Origin: Methylobacterium bullatum | Lineage (GTDB): Bacteria > Pseudomonadota > Alphaproteobacteria > Rhizobiales > Beijerinckiaceae | Assembly (NCBI GenBank): GCA_902712845.1 | Contig: LR743504.1 | Span: 904,001 to 968,000, forward strand | DNA: 64,000 nucleotides | Direction: 5' to 3' | Notes under the pieces: model-generated | Told to the model about the DNA's origin: nothing | Database searches by the model: none | What the model saw: only the letters and a program-made list of their open reading frames with translations | Shown: piece after piece, positions 38,724 to 48,166 of the stretch | How the letters are laid out: each line of letters opens with the position of its first letter | How positions within the stretch are numbered: position 1 is the stretch's first letter | Program-made: the position numbers and the translations under genes

Positions 38724-41700
38724 TCAGGCGACCGTCGCCGGCATCTCCTGGCGGCGTCGGAGCGCCTGCCGCGCCTTGGCCCGGTCGTGTCCCCGGTCGG
38801 TGGCCGAGGGGCCGGTGGCGAATCCTCCGAGATGCAGAGAGAGGGTGCGGATCGTGGGGAAGCGGAACAGGTCGGTGATCGCGATCTCGCGGCGGAGCTC
38901 CTCGCCGAGGCGGCGCTGGACCTGCACCACGAGGAGGGAGTGACCGCCGAGGTCGAAGAAGTTCTCGTTCGTGGCGACCACCTGGCGACCGAGTGCTTCG
39001 CCCCAGATGCCGGCGATCAGCGCCTCCACCGAGGACATCGGCGTCTCGGGCGATGCCGATTGCGTCTCCGGTGACGGATGCGGCGCCGGCAGCGCGCCGC
39101 GATCGACCTTGCCGTTCAGGGTCATCGGGAAGGCAGGCAGAACGACGATCACGGCCGGGACCATGAAGGCGGGCAGGGTCGAGGTGGCCGCCTCGCGCAG
39201 GGCCTCGGGCCGCAGGGTCGCGCCGTCCCTGGCGGTGACGTAGCCCACCAGACGCTGGTCGCCGTCGGTATCCTCACGCGCCACCACGACGGCGGCGGCG
39301 ATGCCGGGCTGCCGCGCCAATGCGGCCTCGATCTCACCGAGTTCGATCCGGTGCCCCCGGACCTTGACCTGGTGATCGAGCCGCCCGAGGAAGATGAGCG
39401 CTCCCGAGGCGTCCCGGCGGACGAGGTCGCCCGTCCTGTAGAGCCGTCCCGGACCGAAGGGATTGGGGACGAACCGCTCCGCCGTCAGCTCGTCGCGGCC
39501 GAGATAGCCTCGGGCGAGGCCCTCCCCGCCGATATGGAGTTCCCCCGCCACATAGGCCGGGCACGGGCGCCGGTGCGCGTCGAGCACGTGCAGCACCGTG
39601 TTGGCGATGGGTTCGCCGAGAGTCACGCCGCGTTCCACGCCGTCGATCTCCACCACGGCCGACCAGATCGTCGTCTCCGTCGGACCGTACATGCCGAGGA
39701 ACCTGCCGGGCAGGAGGTCGCGCAGCCGGCCGGCCAGGTCCGCGCTCAGGGCCTCGCCGCCCACCATCATGGTGCCGAGCTGCGCGAGGGCGCGCCGGCC
39801 CGCCGCATCGGCCACCAGCATCCGGGCCATGGAGGGCGTGCATTGAAAGTGGGTGACCCGGTGCCGGACGATTTCTTCGGGCACCGAGGCCGGCACCGTC
39901 GTGGTGACGGTTCCGGCCAGAACCATCAGCCGTTTCAGGTGCTCGAGATGGTCGAGGGTGAGATCGGTGGGCACCCCGAAATCGACGAGGCAGGCGATCT
40001 CGTCGGTCCCGATGCGCCGCACCGCCTCGACCATGCCGAGGCAGGATTCCGGGGTGCCGAACAGGCCGCCGGTGCGGTGATAGCGCTCGAAGGCGTGGTC
40101 CAGCAGCGCGTCTCGGTCGGCGGGCGACAGGTCTTCGGCATCGAGGATCTCGGCGGGCGTGCGGCCGTCGGAGGCCGCGCGCTGGACGAAGGTCGGGAAG
40201 GTCCAGGCGGCCTGCCTGACAAGGTCCATCGCGCTGCCGAGATAGCGCTTCATGGGCTCGCGGACGGTCTCGCGGACCGCATCCTCGTCCTCGCCCACGA
40301 AGGTATGGAGCATGAGGGTCACGTGGCCCTCGCCGGCGTGGCCGGCATCCCGCCAGGCCTGGCGGTATTGCCGGATCTTGTCGGCCAGTTCCTCCAGGGT
40401 CTGGCCGAGGAGATGGGTGAGGACGCCGCATCCCAGCCGCCCGGCCTGGACGAAGGTGTCGGGGTTGCCGGCGGCCGTGAGCCACATCGGCAGCTCGGGC
40501 TGGATCGGCCGGGGCATCGTGCCGATCTCCACGGTCTTGCCCAGCGGATTGGGGAACGGCAGGCGCTCGCCGCGCCAGAGGCGGCGGATGTCGTCGATCT
40601 GCCCCGCCATTCTCTCCTTGCGCTCGGCGAAGCGCTCGGGCGCCAGGACGAAGTCGTTCGGCTGCCATCCCGACGCGAAGGCGATCCCGGCCCGGCCCTT
40701 CGACAGGTTGTCGATCATCGCCCAGTCTTCGGCGACGCGCAGGGGATGGTGCAGCGGCAGGACGCAGCTGCCCGCGCGGATCTTGACGCGCTCGGTGCAG
40801 GCGGCGAGGGCGGCGGCGCTCAGCGCCGCATTGGGGTAGAGGCCGCCGAAGGCGTGGAAATGCCGCTCTGGCGTCCACACAGCCTCGAAGCCGTTGCGGT
40901 CGGCGAAGCGCGCGCCCTCCAGCAGCAGGCGGTACTTGTCCTGCGGGTCCGCCGCGTCGTCGTTCGAGAAGTAGAACAGGCTGAAGCCGGGGCCGGGACT
41001 CGGCTCGGAACGCTGGCCGTGCAGCACCACCGAGAAGCCGCGCGCCAGGGTCCAGAGGATCTCGAGCACCGAGATGTCGAAGGACAGGCTCGTCGCCGCG
41101 AGCCAGATGCCGGGGGGATCGTGCGGGATGCGGGCATCCATGCCGGCGCAGAAATTCATGAGGTTGCGATGGGTGATCGCCACACCCTTGGGCCGGCCGG
41201 TGGAACCCGAGGTGTAGATGACGTAGGCGAGATCCTCCCCGCCGGCCCGCCCGGGCGGCGGCGGCGCCTCGCCGCTGGCCTCCGCGGTGTAGAGCACCTG
41301 CGCCGGAGCGAAGGCCAGGCGCTCCTGGATGGGGCGGCTCGTCAGCAGGACCTCGGCACCAGAATCTTCCAGCATGTAGGCGAGGCGCTCGCGCGGATAG
41401 TCGGCATCGAGGGGCAGGTAGGCCGCACCGGCCTTCAGGGTCGCGAGGACGGCCACGACGAGGTCCGGCACCCGGTCGTGGCAGATGCCCACGATGGTCC
41501 CCGGCCCGATTCCGGCTGCGACGAGGCGGCCGGCGAGTTCCCCGGCGGCGCGATCGAGCTCGGCATAGGTGAGGCGGGCTTTCCCGGCGACCACGGCGTC
41601 CCGCTCGGGCAGCTCGACCGCCCTGGCGGCGATCTCGTCCTGGATCGTGCGATTGTCCGGGAAAGGCAGGGTGGTGGCGTTGAGCGCGGCCACGATGGCC

Positions 41701-43352
41701 GCCTCTTCTTCCGGCACGAGGGGGAGCGCGCCGAGGCGAATCTCGGGATGGGCCAGGAAGGCCTGGAGGAAGGCCGCGAACTGTCCGGCCATGGCTTGCG
41801 CCACCTCGGCCTCGAAGGTCCGGCCGCAGACGAGGAGCTCAGCCCGGCTTTCGCCCTCGCTCAGAACCAGCAACAATTCGGAGCCGGAACGCGTCAGGAG
41901 ACCCGGTTTCGCACCGCCATGGACCAAGCCTATCTTGCGCCATGCGACGGCCCTTTCGCGCATTTCGGGAGAGGCGGCGCGTTGCGGTAGATCGGCGGCC
42001 AGAATGCCCCTGGCGGCGAGGTCGGCGCGCTCGGCTGCGAACGCCGCCCGGAGCTCCGCGACAGAGCCGTCCCGGTCGACGGCCAGGGTCAGGGGACGGT
42101 CCGGCAGGAACCACGGCGCCAGCCCGCTCTCCAACTCGTCGGGAGCCTCGCTCAGCCCCAGGGTCACCCTCGGCGTGTCGCAGACGAGGCCGATCCAGGC
42201 GACGAAGGCCGCCGCCGCGTCGTCCGGGCTCGCCGTGCCGGGAATCGGGATGGCGATGGAATACGGCGTGGCCTCGGAGTCCCCGGCCCCGCGACGGGGG
42301 TAGGGTAGTGTCGGCGCGGCGACATCGGCCAGGCGCTCGATCCAGAACGCCTCGTGCGCGGCGGCGAGGCGCTGGGCGGCGGTGATCGCCTCGGCGCGCG
42401 GCCCTTCGATCTCGGGCAGGACCGTGCCGACGTCGAACATCGCCCCGGCCGGCTCGCCGCGCAGAGTGGTGAGGCCGGTGAGGACGATCTCGCAATCGGC
42501 CGTCGCGACGGAAACGAGGTCGGGGCCCACCCGCGTGATCGTGCCGGGCGGACGATGATCGGAGGCGGGACCGATCTCCGCGCTCCGGACCAGGACCAGA
42601 TCCTGCCCGGTGAGGATCTTCGGGCGCGCCAGCGGATTGGGCACCGGGCCGAAATCGAGGGCGCGGACGAGGTCTGTGATCCGGGCTGCGGGCTGGCGGA
42701 AATCCAGGGTCGCCGCGCGATCCGGGCGCTTGAGCCGGCCATGATAGAGGCGTTCGCCCCGCTGCGGCCTCGCTTCCACGCGGCCCGAGACGAGCCCGTC
42801 GAGGAGGGCGGCGAAGCTCGAGGCGCCGGCTTCGTAGCAGCGGCCGTTGAGGCTGAAGACGGTGTCGCCGGGCAGGATGTCGAAATGCTCCTGCGCCAGG
42901 ATGGCGCCGGTATCGATGGTCTCGTCGATCTGATGCCAGGTCACGCCATGCGAGGTCTCCCCGGCGAGGATCGCCCAGGTCGTGGCATGTAGGCCGGCAT
43001 GCCTCGGCAGGGGGCCATCGTGAAAGTTGATCGCCCGGCGGCGGACACGGGCGAGGATAGCGGGCGGGATCACGTCGAGGTTGCCGACGCTGAACAGGAA
43101 ATCGACCGGTGCCTGGCCCGCCTTCAGGTACGCGTCCTTGTCGATGACGGTGAGTCCGACGCGGCGCGCCCAGTCGGAGGCGCGGGAATCTCGCGTCACG
43201 ACGGCGGAGATCGCATGCCCGGCGGCCAGGAAGAGCTCCGCACATCGGATCAGCAGCGTCCCATCGCCGATGAAGCAGGCGGTGGGTCTCGCATCGTCCT
43301 CGGCGTGACATGCGACCCTATCGTCCCGAGGACGGTTCCCGATGAATTCCAT
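38724..43352 (-). CDS. Non-ribosomal peptide synthetase: formyltransferase, condensation-like remnant, adenylation domain with inserted luciferase-like monooxygenase, carrier domain
   Basis: The N-terminus (about 20-320) is a methionyl-tRNA-formyltransferase-like domain with NFHDGPLPRHAG and SHGVTWHQIDETIDTGAIL. Residues about 335-560 resemble only part of a condensation domain. The adenylation domain shows YTSGSTGRPKGVAITH (near 718) and FDISVLEILW. It is then interrupted at about 793-1148 by a complete bacterial luciferase-like flavin monooxygenase (SLFYFSNDDAAD, FEAVWTPERHFHAFGGLYPN, GRAGIAFASGWQPNDF). It resumes at THFQCTPSMAR with MYGPTETTIWS, YRTGDLVR and NGKVDR. A carrier domain follows (FDLGGHSLLVV near 1475). 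This is the MupA/Atu3671-type monooxygenase-in-NRPS layout. It likely loads, formylates and hydroxylates an amino acid that the next PKS extends. The ATG at 43352 has GGAG upstream; a TTG at 43370 is the longer option. Confidence 0.93.
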   Translation of the reverse strand: MEFIGNRPRDDRVACHAEDDARPTACFIGDGTLLIRCAELFLAAGHAISAVVTRDSRASDWARRVGLTVIDKDAYLKAGQAPVDFLFSVGNLDVIPPAILARVRRRAINFHDGPLPRHAGLHATTWAILAGETSHGVTWHQIDETIDTGAILAQEHFDILPGDTVFSLNGRCYEAGASSFAALLDGLVSGRVEARPQRGERLYHGRLKRPDRAATLDFRQPAARITDLVRALDFGPVPNPLARPKILTGQDLVLVRSAEIGPASDHRPPGTITRVGPDLVSVATADCEIVLTGLTTLRGEPAGAMFDVGTVLPEIEGPRAEAITAAQRLAAAHEAFWIERLADVAAPTLPYPRRGAGDSEATPYSIAIPIPGTASPDDAAAAFVAWIGLVCDTPRVTLGLSEAPDELESGLAPWFLPDRPLTLAVDRDGSVAELRAAFAAERADLAARGILAADLPQRAASPEMRERAVAWRKIGLVHGGAKPGLLTRSGSELLLVLSEGESRAELLVCGRTFEAEVAQAMAGQFAAFLQAFLAHPEIRLGALPLVPEEEAAIVAALNATTLPFPDNRTIQDEIAARAVELPERDAVVAGKARLTYAELDRAAGELAGRLVAAGIGPGTIVGICHDRVPDLVVAVLATLKAGAAYLPLDADYPRERLAYMLEDSGAEVLLTSRPIQERLAFAPAQVLYTAEASGEAPPPPGRAGGEDLAYVIYTSGSTGRPKGVAITHRNLMNFCAGMDARIPHDPPGIWLAATSLSFDISVLEILWTLARGFSVVLHGQRSEPSPGPGFSLFYFSNDDAADPQDKYRLLLEGARFADRNGFEAVWTPERHFHAFGGLYPNAALSAAALAACTERVKIRAGSCVLPLHHPLRVAEDWAMIDNLSKGRAGIAFASGWQPNDFVLAPERFAERKERMAGQIDDIRRLWRGERLPFPNPLGKTVEIGTMPRPIQPELPMWLTAAGNPDTFVQAGRLGCGVLTHLLGQTLEELADKIRQYRQAWRDAGHAGEGHVTLMLHTFVGEDEDAVRETVREPMKRYLGSAMDLVRQAAWTFPTFVQRAASDGRTPAEILDAEDLSPADRDALLDHAFERYHRTGGLFGTPESCLGMVEAVRRIGTDEIACLVDFGVPTDLTLDHLEHLKRLMVLAGTVTTTVPASVPEEIVRHRVTHFQCTPSMARMLVADAAGRRALAQLGTMMVGGEALSADLAGRLRDLLPGRFLGMYGPTETTIWSAVVEIDGVERGVTLGEPIANTVLHVLDAHRRPCPAYVAGELHIGGEGLARGYLGRDELTAERFVPNPFGPGRLYRTGDLVRRDASGALIFLGRLDHQVKVRGHRIELGEIEAALARQPGIAAAVVVAREDTDGDQRLVGYVTARDGATLRPEALREAATSTLPAFMVPAVIVVLPAFPMTLNGKVDRGALPAPHPSPETQSASPETPMSSVEALIAGIWGEALGRQVVATNENFFDLGGHSLLVVQVQRRLGEELRREIAITDLFRFPTIRTLSLHLGGFATGPSATDRGHDRAKARQALRRRQEMPATVA

Positions 43353-43647
43353 CTCGACAGGCTCCGGCAACGCTGCGCGTCATTGGAATCGATGACTTGA
43401 AACAAGAAGCGAGGTCTTTAATTTTTGAAATCGAGACAAACCACTTGATTGCGGCGAACAGCAACGAAAGATTCAATTCAATATTGAGGCAACGTTCGAA
43501 TAGGGAACAACGATCCGGACGGAAATCGTACCGACCGTCATTCCCGAAAGGGATTATTGAGACGAACCCGAGGCCACATGACGGACCGAACTCGTTTCCT
43601 CGACCTTCCAAATAAAGAATGCTGCGTTAATCCCCGCAAGAGAAGCA
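43353..43647. promoter_or_regulatory. AT-rich upstream region of the NRPS-PKS operon
   Basis: This 295-base gap is visibly AT-richer than its surroundings and likely holds the promoter of the biosynthetic operon on the minus strand. Short open frames on both strands lack ribosome binding sites or coding character. Confidence 0.45.
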
Positions 43648-44877
43648 CTACTTCGGATTACTGAGCTTTTTCCCCGACGACGCCCCGTCGCCGCGTGCGG
43701 ATTTCAACTGCGGCGCCCCCTGGGTCAGCGCCGGGCGGGAGAGCGACGAAACCGGACGGCGCGAGGCCCGGACCGGTTCATGGGTCTCGCGGATCGAGCC
43801 GGCGCCTCCCTCATCGGAGAGCGCCTTCGCGGCGGGGGAGGACTCCGCCGATGCCGGCGCGGCGGCATTGGCCAGAGGCCGCCCGCGATTCGTGCGCGGA
43901 GACGCGCGGCGGAGGACGGAGGGCGGCGGGGTGGCTTTCGGCTTCGATGTGGCGATGCCCCTCGCAGGGGCCAGGGCGTCGAGGGAGGCGAAGGTGGCGC
44001 CGCCGAGCGTCAGCCATCTCGGGCGCAGGTCGCTCACGGGCGCGTCGTCCACCGGCGCGACCTCCCCGACCTTGGCCGCAGCGGCCCGCGCCGCGCCGGA
44101 CCCGCCCTCCGCGGCGTCGGCCTTCGCGACGTCGCCCTTCAAATCGGCATCGATCGACGCCAGCTCCATCCGCGCCGGGGCATCGCCATCGCGGGTGAGC
44201 CCGACCTGCGCCAGGGCGGCCTCGGCCACCCGGCGCGCCTCGTCCGCCAGCGCCTGCGCGCGGATCGCGGCATCGGCGCGGGCTTGCAGATCGGCAGCCT
44301 CGGACCGGAGGGTCGAGACCTCCCCGCGACTGGCCTCGAACTGCCCTTCGAGGCGCTGGAGCGCCTGCTCGCGGTCTTCCGCACGGGCGGACAGAAGCTG
44401 GCGATCGTATTGGGTCCGCTTCAGGTCGGCCTCGACGGCCTCCAAAGCCCGGCGTCCTTCATCGACCTGCCGGGCCAGGAGGGAGCGGGCAATCTCGGCC
44501 GCGTCCTTCTCGGAGCGAAGCTCCAGGGCGAGGGTCGTGATCCTGTCCTCGGCCTGCTGCAAGGCGGCCCGATGCCCGTCCTGCTCCTGGCGCGCCTCGC
44601 GCGCTCCCACGGACCGGGTCGTCTCGACGACGAGGCCGAACACGATCGCACTGAGGATGGAGGTCGTCGCCAGCAGCCAATAGAGGTTGCCCGAGAAACG
44701 GGACCCCGGCCGATTCGGGCCGACGAGGTCGGCATGGTCGTGCCGGAACGACTCGGCCCACCCCCCTCCCCCGGGCAGCGGCGCGCGGACCGAACCGACC
44801 TGCGCCGCATCGCCGGCCCCGAGCGATCTTTTAGAGCCGGCAAAGTTGTTATGAGTGTGCAACCACCTGCCCAACAT
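43648..44877 (-). CDS. Single-pass membrane protein with long coiled coil, unrecognised
   Basis: One membrane segment (LYWLLATTSILSAIVFGLVV, near residues 68-88) is followed by about 170 residues of heptad-like sequence rich in Ala, Glu, Arg and Leu (LQQAEDRITTLALELRSEKD and onward). The protein ends in a disordered Ala/Pro/Lys/Ser-rich basic tail. The architecture suggests a structural or scaffold protein of the envelope, but no family is recognised. It may be co-oriented with the NRPS operon by chance. The start is ATG at 44877, or GTG at 44889; neither has a strong ribosome binding site. Confidence 0.65.
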   Translation of the reverse strand: MLGRWLHTHNNFAGSKRSLGAGDAAQVGSVRAPLPGGGGWAESFRHDHADLVGPNRPGSRFSGNLYWLLATTSILSAIVFGLVVETTRSVGAREARQEQDGHRAALQQAEDRITTLALELRSEKDAAEIARSLLARQVDEGRRALEAVEADLKRTQYDRQLLSARAEDREQALQRLEGQFEASRGEVSTLRSEAADLQARADAAIRAQALADEARRVAEAALAQVGLTRDGDAPARMELASIDADLKGDVAKADAAEGGSGAARAAAAKVGEVAPVDDAPVSDLRPRWLTLGGATFASLDALAPARGIATSKPKATPPPSVLRRASPRTNRGRPLANAAAPASAESSPAAKALSDEGGAGSIRETHEPVRASRRPVSSLSRPALTQGAPQLKSARGDGASSGKKLSNPK

Positions 44878-45301
44878 ATCGAATCTCACATCACCGCAAC
44901 TGTATGCGACCGATTGTACCTCGCGCTGCCAGTCATCGGAGATCGAAAGAGACCTACTCCGAACGGACGATCTGGGCGGATGACCGGTCCCGAATGATCC
45001 GAGCGGAATCTATACAGTCGCCGGATGTGAGACGCCGTAGGAATCCCTGAGTGCACCTGTGAATGTTCGCACCAAGAACCAGCACGAATTAACATCCGCA
45101 TAGAGCTTTCGGATGGCTCGGCGAAGTCGGGAACCGCCATCGATCAAATGGGATGACCAAAAAAGGATTAGCTAACCCATTTTTCATTGACGATCAGATT
45201 GTTCCAATTCATACCAGAGTCTCAATTTAATGTATCAGACTGTACATTACTTGAAGACGGAGCGGTCGCTTTATCCAATGCGAATCGGTGGGGGTCCAGC
45301 G
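44878..45301. promoter_or_regulatory. Divergent AT-rich intergenic region upstream of a LuxR-type regulator
   Basis: This 424-base gap has no supported gene. AT-rich blocks near 45160-45290 probably hold the promoter of the LuxR-type gene. Confidence 0.35.
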
Positions 45302-46105
45302 ATGATTCATGTATCCGGAACTACCTTTCCACGACTCAATATTGCTCCCGCAAAACGTCCGGCGACCGTCATTAGCGGTGGAACGGCGCTCTACAGAGAA
45401 GGTTTACGCTACATCTTGATAAAGAGCGGCTTCGACGTCGTTTCCATGGTGGGAGGCCTGGACCAGGTCCAGGATTTTACCGAAACATTTGATTCAAATT
45501 TGATTATCATCATGAGTATTCAACCGACGGCGGACGCGCCGACCGAAGAGATCATCAACGCTCGTCTCCGCTTTCCGAATAGCTTCATCATCTGCATCTG
45601 CGCGACCTGCGAAGCCGAGCATGTGGCGCCGATGCTGGAATGCGGCGCGGCGGCCATCCTTCTGTCCAGCGCCGGTTCGGATACGCTGGTGCAGGCCCTG
45701 GAGTTGATCCTCCTCGATCACTGCGTCGTGCCACACCTGTCGGTTCGCGCGCATGTGAAGACCCCGCCATGCGAGGAGGAGGATCTGGCGCCCGCGCCCA
45801 CCGGCGAGGATCGGCCTCCCCCGGACAATCAGGGGTTCCATCTCTCGGACCGGGAACTCAGCATCATCGCCTGCCTGATCAAGGGCGATTCGAACCGCAC
45901 GATCGCCGAGCGTCTGTCCATTGCCGAAGGGCGTGTGAAGGGTAACGTCAAGGCTATCCTCCGGAAGATCAATGTACGAAATCGAACACAGGCCGCGCTC
46001 TGGGGTATCAAGTACTGTAACGCCGGGGACCGGAGCCGTCTGGTCGCTCATCATCCGGGTGTGGCGTCTCTGAACGACGTGCTCGAAGAGTTGGCGACCG
46101 TCTAA
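45302..46105 (+). CDS. LuxR-family regulator with pseudo-receiver domain (paralogue 1)
   Basis: The C-terminus is a FixJ/NarL-type DNA-binding domain (LSDRELSIIACLIKGDSNRT, then IAERLSIAEGRVKGNVKAIL). The N-terminal domain has the response-regulator fold pattern (ATVISGGTALYREGLRYILI) but lacks the acidic pair. The phospho-Asp strand reads SNLIIIMSIQ, so classical phosphorylation seems lost. A close paralogue lies at 59.3-60.1 kb, and the two bracket exopolysaccharide block 3, suggesting local regulators of that block. I chose the ATG at 45302 after a GGTGGGGG stretch; starts at 45278 and 45230 are possible. Confidence 0.8.
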   Translation: MIHVSGTTFPRLNIAPAKRPATVISGGTALYREGLRYILIKSGFDVVSMVGGLDQVQDFTETFDSNLIIIMSIQPTADAPTEEIINARLRFPNSFIICICATCEAEHVAPMLECGAAAILLSSAGSDTLVQALELILLDHCVVPHLSVRAHVKTPPCEEEDLAPAPTGEDRPPPDNQGFHLSDRELSIIACLIKGDSNRTIAERLSIAEGRVKGNVKAILRKINVRNRTQAALWGIKYCNAGDRSRLVAHHPGVASLNDVLEELATV

Positions 46106-46137
46106 CAATACCGTCGAGGCGTTCGTTCAAGGCGTTC

Positions 46138-46262
46138 CCTCATCCCGAGGTGCGGCGCAGCGACTGTGAGAGAGCCTTCCAGTTATCGCTTTGGTGTCTG
46201 GAGGGCTCCCTCAAAGCTTTTTGCTGCAGCAAAGGACACCTCTGGATGAGGTGGTCTGATGG
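46138..46262. repeat. Degenerate copy of the ~117-bp palindromic element
   Basis: The left end CCTCATCCCGAGGTGCGGCG and right end ACACCTCTGGATGAGGTGGT are the arms of the repeat family described at 46334, with several mismatches. Its right arm carries the alternative internal hairpin TTTGCTGCAGCAAA. Confidence 0.7.
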
Positions 46263-46333
46263 GATGTTCGGCTTTGGCAGGAACATTCGCTCAGAGGGTC
46301 GAACGCACAGATGGGATGTCTGTCCAAGGCTTC

Positions 46334-46450
46334 ACCTCATCCTGAGGTGCCGCGCAGCGGCCTCGAAGGAGACCTCCAGGGATCGCGCGACAACTGGATG
46401 GCTCCTTCGAGGCCTCAGCTACGCTCCGGCACCTCAGGATGAGGTGGTCT
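46334..46450. repeat. ~117-bp palindromic repeat element, full copy
   Basis: Arms begin ACCTCATCCTGAGGTGCCGC and end in CCGGCACCTCAGGATGAGGT, forming a long imperfect inverted repeat with nested palindromes (ACCTCA-TCC-TGAGGT, GCCGC-GCA-GCGGC). The centre contains GGCCTCGAAGGAG / CTCCTTCGAGGCC. Flanking bases (TCCAAGGCT before, GGATGTTCTGC after) are also shared with other copies. There is no coding capacity. A likely non-autonomous, REP-like element. Confidence 0.85.
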
Positions 46451-46968
46451 GTCGGGATGTTCTGCTTTGGCATGAGCATCCGCTGAGGCATCCAACCAAA
46501 TCGGCCTTGAGAGTCCTTACGCGACCTCCCCTCTCGACCGGCACCTGGTCGATGCAGGGCGACAATCCTCCCAATAAAGACTTGAACTACACCTCATAAC
46601 ATTTGACCCGACCGGCACCCTGTCAGGCCGCATCGGACCCTCGCACGCGATATCGCGACGCCCCGCCCGCCACATCCAACCGTTCACCCTCGCGTCGCGT
46701 GGCCCTTCGGAGGACGCGACGACTGCGCCACGCCCGCACCGGACCCCAGCGCGCATCGCCAGTCTATCGGAGTGGAGGATGCCTGCCGCACCAGGAATTG
46801 CCTCGACTAACCCCTTCGCGCACCAGATCGGCTTGATTTGGCACTATCGAAGACATCGGGGATCCATAGTTATTAGTCCGATTGTTCTTTTGATTTACCA
46901 AATTCATCACATTAAATTGAACATCAAGACTGAAGTAGATCGTTTTCATGACGTGATGGAAGAGAGCC
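46451..46968. other. Intergenic, no gene; AT-rich promoter stretch before the SDR gene
   Basis: After the repeat the sequence holds only short frames. The last 130 bases are AT-rich and likely form the promoter of the SDR gene, whose ribosome binding site GGAAGAGAG is just upstream of the ATG. Confidence 0.4.
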
Positions 46969-48060
46969 ATGAACGCAAAAATTGCTGTCACGGGAGCGGG
47001 CGGATATATTGGATCCGTCATGGTCGGAGAATTGCTTCGCAGCGGGTACAGGGTCAGGGCCATCGACGCGTTCTACTTTGGAACGCCGTGTCTTTCGAAG
47101 TATGATGGCCATCCGAAACTCGAGATCGTCAAGCAAGACATCAGGACCATCGATCACCGCGCCTATGACGATTGCGATTATGCCATCGATCTGGCCGCTC
47201 TATCGAACGATCCGTCCGGCGACCTCGACCCGGAACTGACACGATCCATCAACGAGAAGGGCCGGATCCGGGCCGCGATGGCCGCCAAGCGCGCCGGCGT
47301 CCGCCGTTACCTCTTCGCCAGCTCCTGCGCGGTCTACGGTGCCGGCCAGGACCTGTTCCTCACCGAGGACACGGCGCTACGCCCGCTCACCATCTATGCG
47401 CAGACCTGCGCCAGGGCCGAAGAGGCCGTGCTCGCCCTGAATACCGGCCATTTCGCCGTTACCGCGCTGAGAAACGCCACCGTCTTCGGCCTGTCGCCGC
47501 GCATGCGGTTCGACCTCGTCGTCAACCAGATGACCGTCGACGCCCTGGATCGCGGCCGCATCACGGTGGGGGGGGATGGTTCGCAATGGCGCCCCCTGGT
47601 CCATGTGCGGGACGTCGCCGCCGCGTTCCTCGGCGCATTGCGCGCTCCCGCCGCTGCCGTCGCCGGGGAGGCCTTCAACCTCGGCTGGGACAATCGCCAG
47701 ATCGTCGATATCGCGCTCGCGGTGAAGAACGCCGTCTCGAAGCCGAGCGAGATCGAGTTCATGCCCGGCGGACCCGACCGGCGCGATTACCATGTGAGCT
47801 TCGCCAAGGCGCGCGAACACTTCGGCTTCGGAGCACGGCACCGGATCGAAGACGCCGTCATCGAGATCCAGACCGCCATCGAAGCCAAGCTCCTGCGCAA
47901 CACGCCCGCCTGCAACACGGTCAAGTGGTACAAGATGCTGCTCGCCGATCCGCTCCAGGGGTTGAGCCTGCCCCTCGCGGTCGAAGAGAGCGTCGCCGCG
48001 AGCCCGAGCGTCTTCCCCCGTCCGCCATTCGAGACTGCCGCGGACGTGGCGCGCGCCTGA
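46969..48060 (+). CDS. NAD-dependent epimerase/dehydratase-like SDR, catalytic Lys replaced
   Basis: An extended SDR of 363 residues with the N-terminal Rossmann motif GAGGYIGSVM and the FASSCAVYGAG strand carrying the catalytic Ser. At the YxxxK site the sequence reads YAQTCARAEEAV. The Tyr is present but Cys stands where Lys is expected, with alignment preserved on both sides. It may act on a nucleotide sugar with altered chemistry or be a non-catalytic binder. It is the first gene of exopolysaccharide block 3, and a glycosyltransferase follows after a hairpin repeat. Confidence 0.85.
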   Translation: MNAKIAVTGAGGYIGSVMVGELLRSGYRVRAIDAFYFGTPCLSKYDGHPKLEIVKQDIRTIDHRAYDDCDYAIDLAALSNDPSGDLDPELTRSINEKGRIRAAMAAKRAGVRRYLFASSCAVYGAGQDLFLTEDTALRPLTIYAQTCARAEEAVLALNTGHFAVTALRNATVFGLSPRMRFDLVVNQMTVDALDRGRITVGGDGSQWRPLVHVRDVAAAFLGALRAPAAAVAGEAFNLGWDNRQIVDIALAVKNAVSKPSEIEFMPGGPDRRDYHVSFAKAREHFGFGARHRIEDAVIEIQTAIEAKLLRNTPACNTVKWYKMLLADPLQGLSLPLAVEESVAASPSVFPRPPFETAADVARA

Positions 48061-48111
48061 GAGCCGATCCGGACCCGCGCCTCCCATCGACCTGCCTAAG
48101 AGTGCCGTGTC

Positions 48112-48152
48112 GCAGGTTTCGCAGAACCGGGGGCCACTTCTGCGAAACCTGC
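48112..48152. repeat. Perfect 15-bp inverted repeat just before a ribosome binding site
   Basis: GCAGGTTTCGCAGAA / TTCTGCGAAACCTGC with an 11-base loop ends 2 bases before AGGAGG of the following glycosyltransferase gene. It belongs to the same sequence family as the shorter copy at 63769 (core CGCA(G)AACCGG...TTTTGCG-like), a dispersed intergenic hairpin. In mRNA it would form a stable stem next to the ribosome binding site. Confidence 0.75.
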
Positions 48153-48166
48153 TCAGGAGGACAGCC

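Noticed and set aside
34541..38878. A 1445-codon open frame on the plus strand opposite the PKS
   Set aside because: Shadow of the PKS reading frame; His/Asp/Arg/Gly-rich translation without domains.
39078..41990. A 970-codon open frame on the plus strand opposite the NRPS
   Set aside because: Same type of antisense shadow; no domain and no ribosome binding site.
43397..43615. 72-codon frame in the NRPS upstream region
   Set aside because: TTG start, no ribosome binding site, ordinary AT-rich promoter-like sequence.
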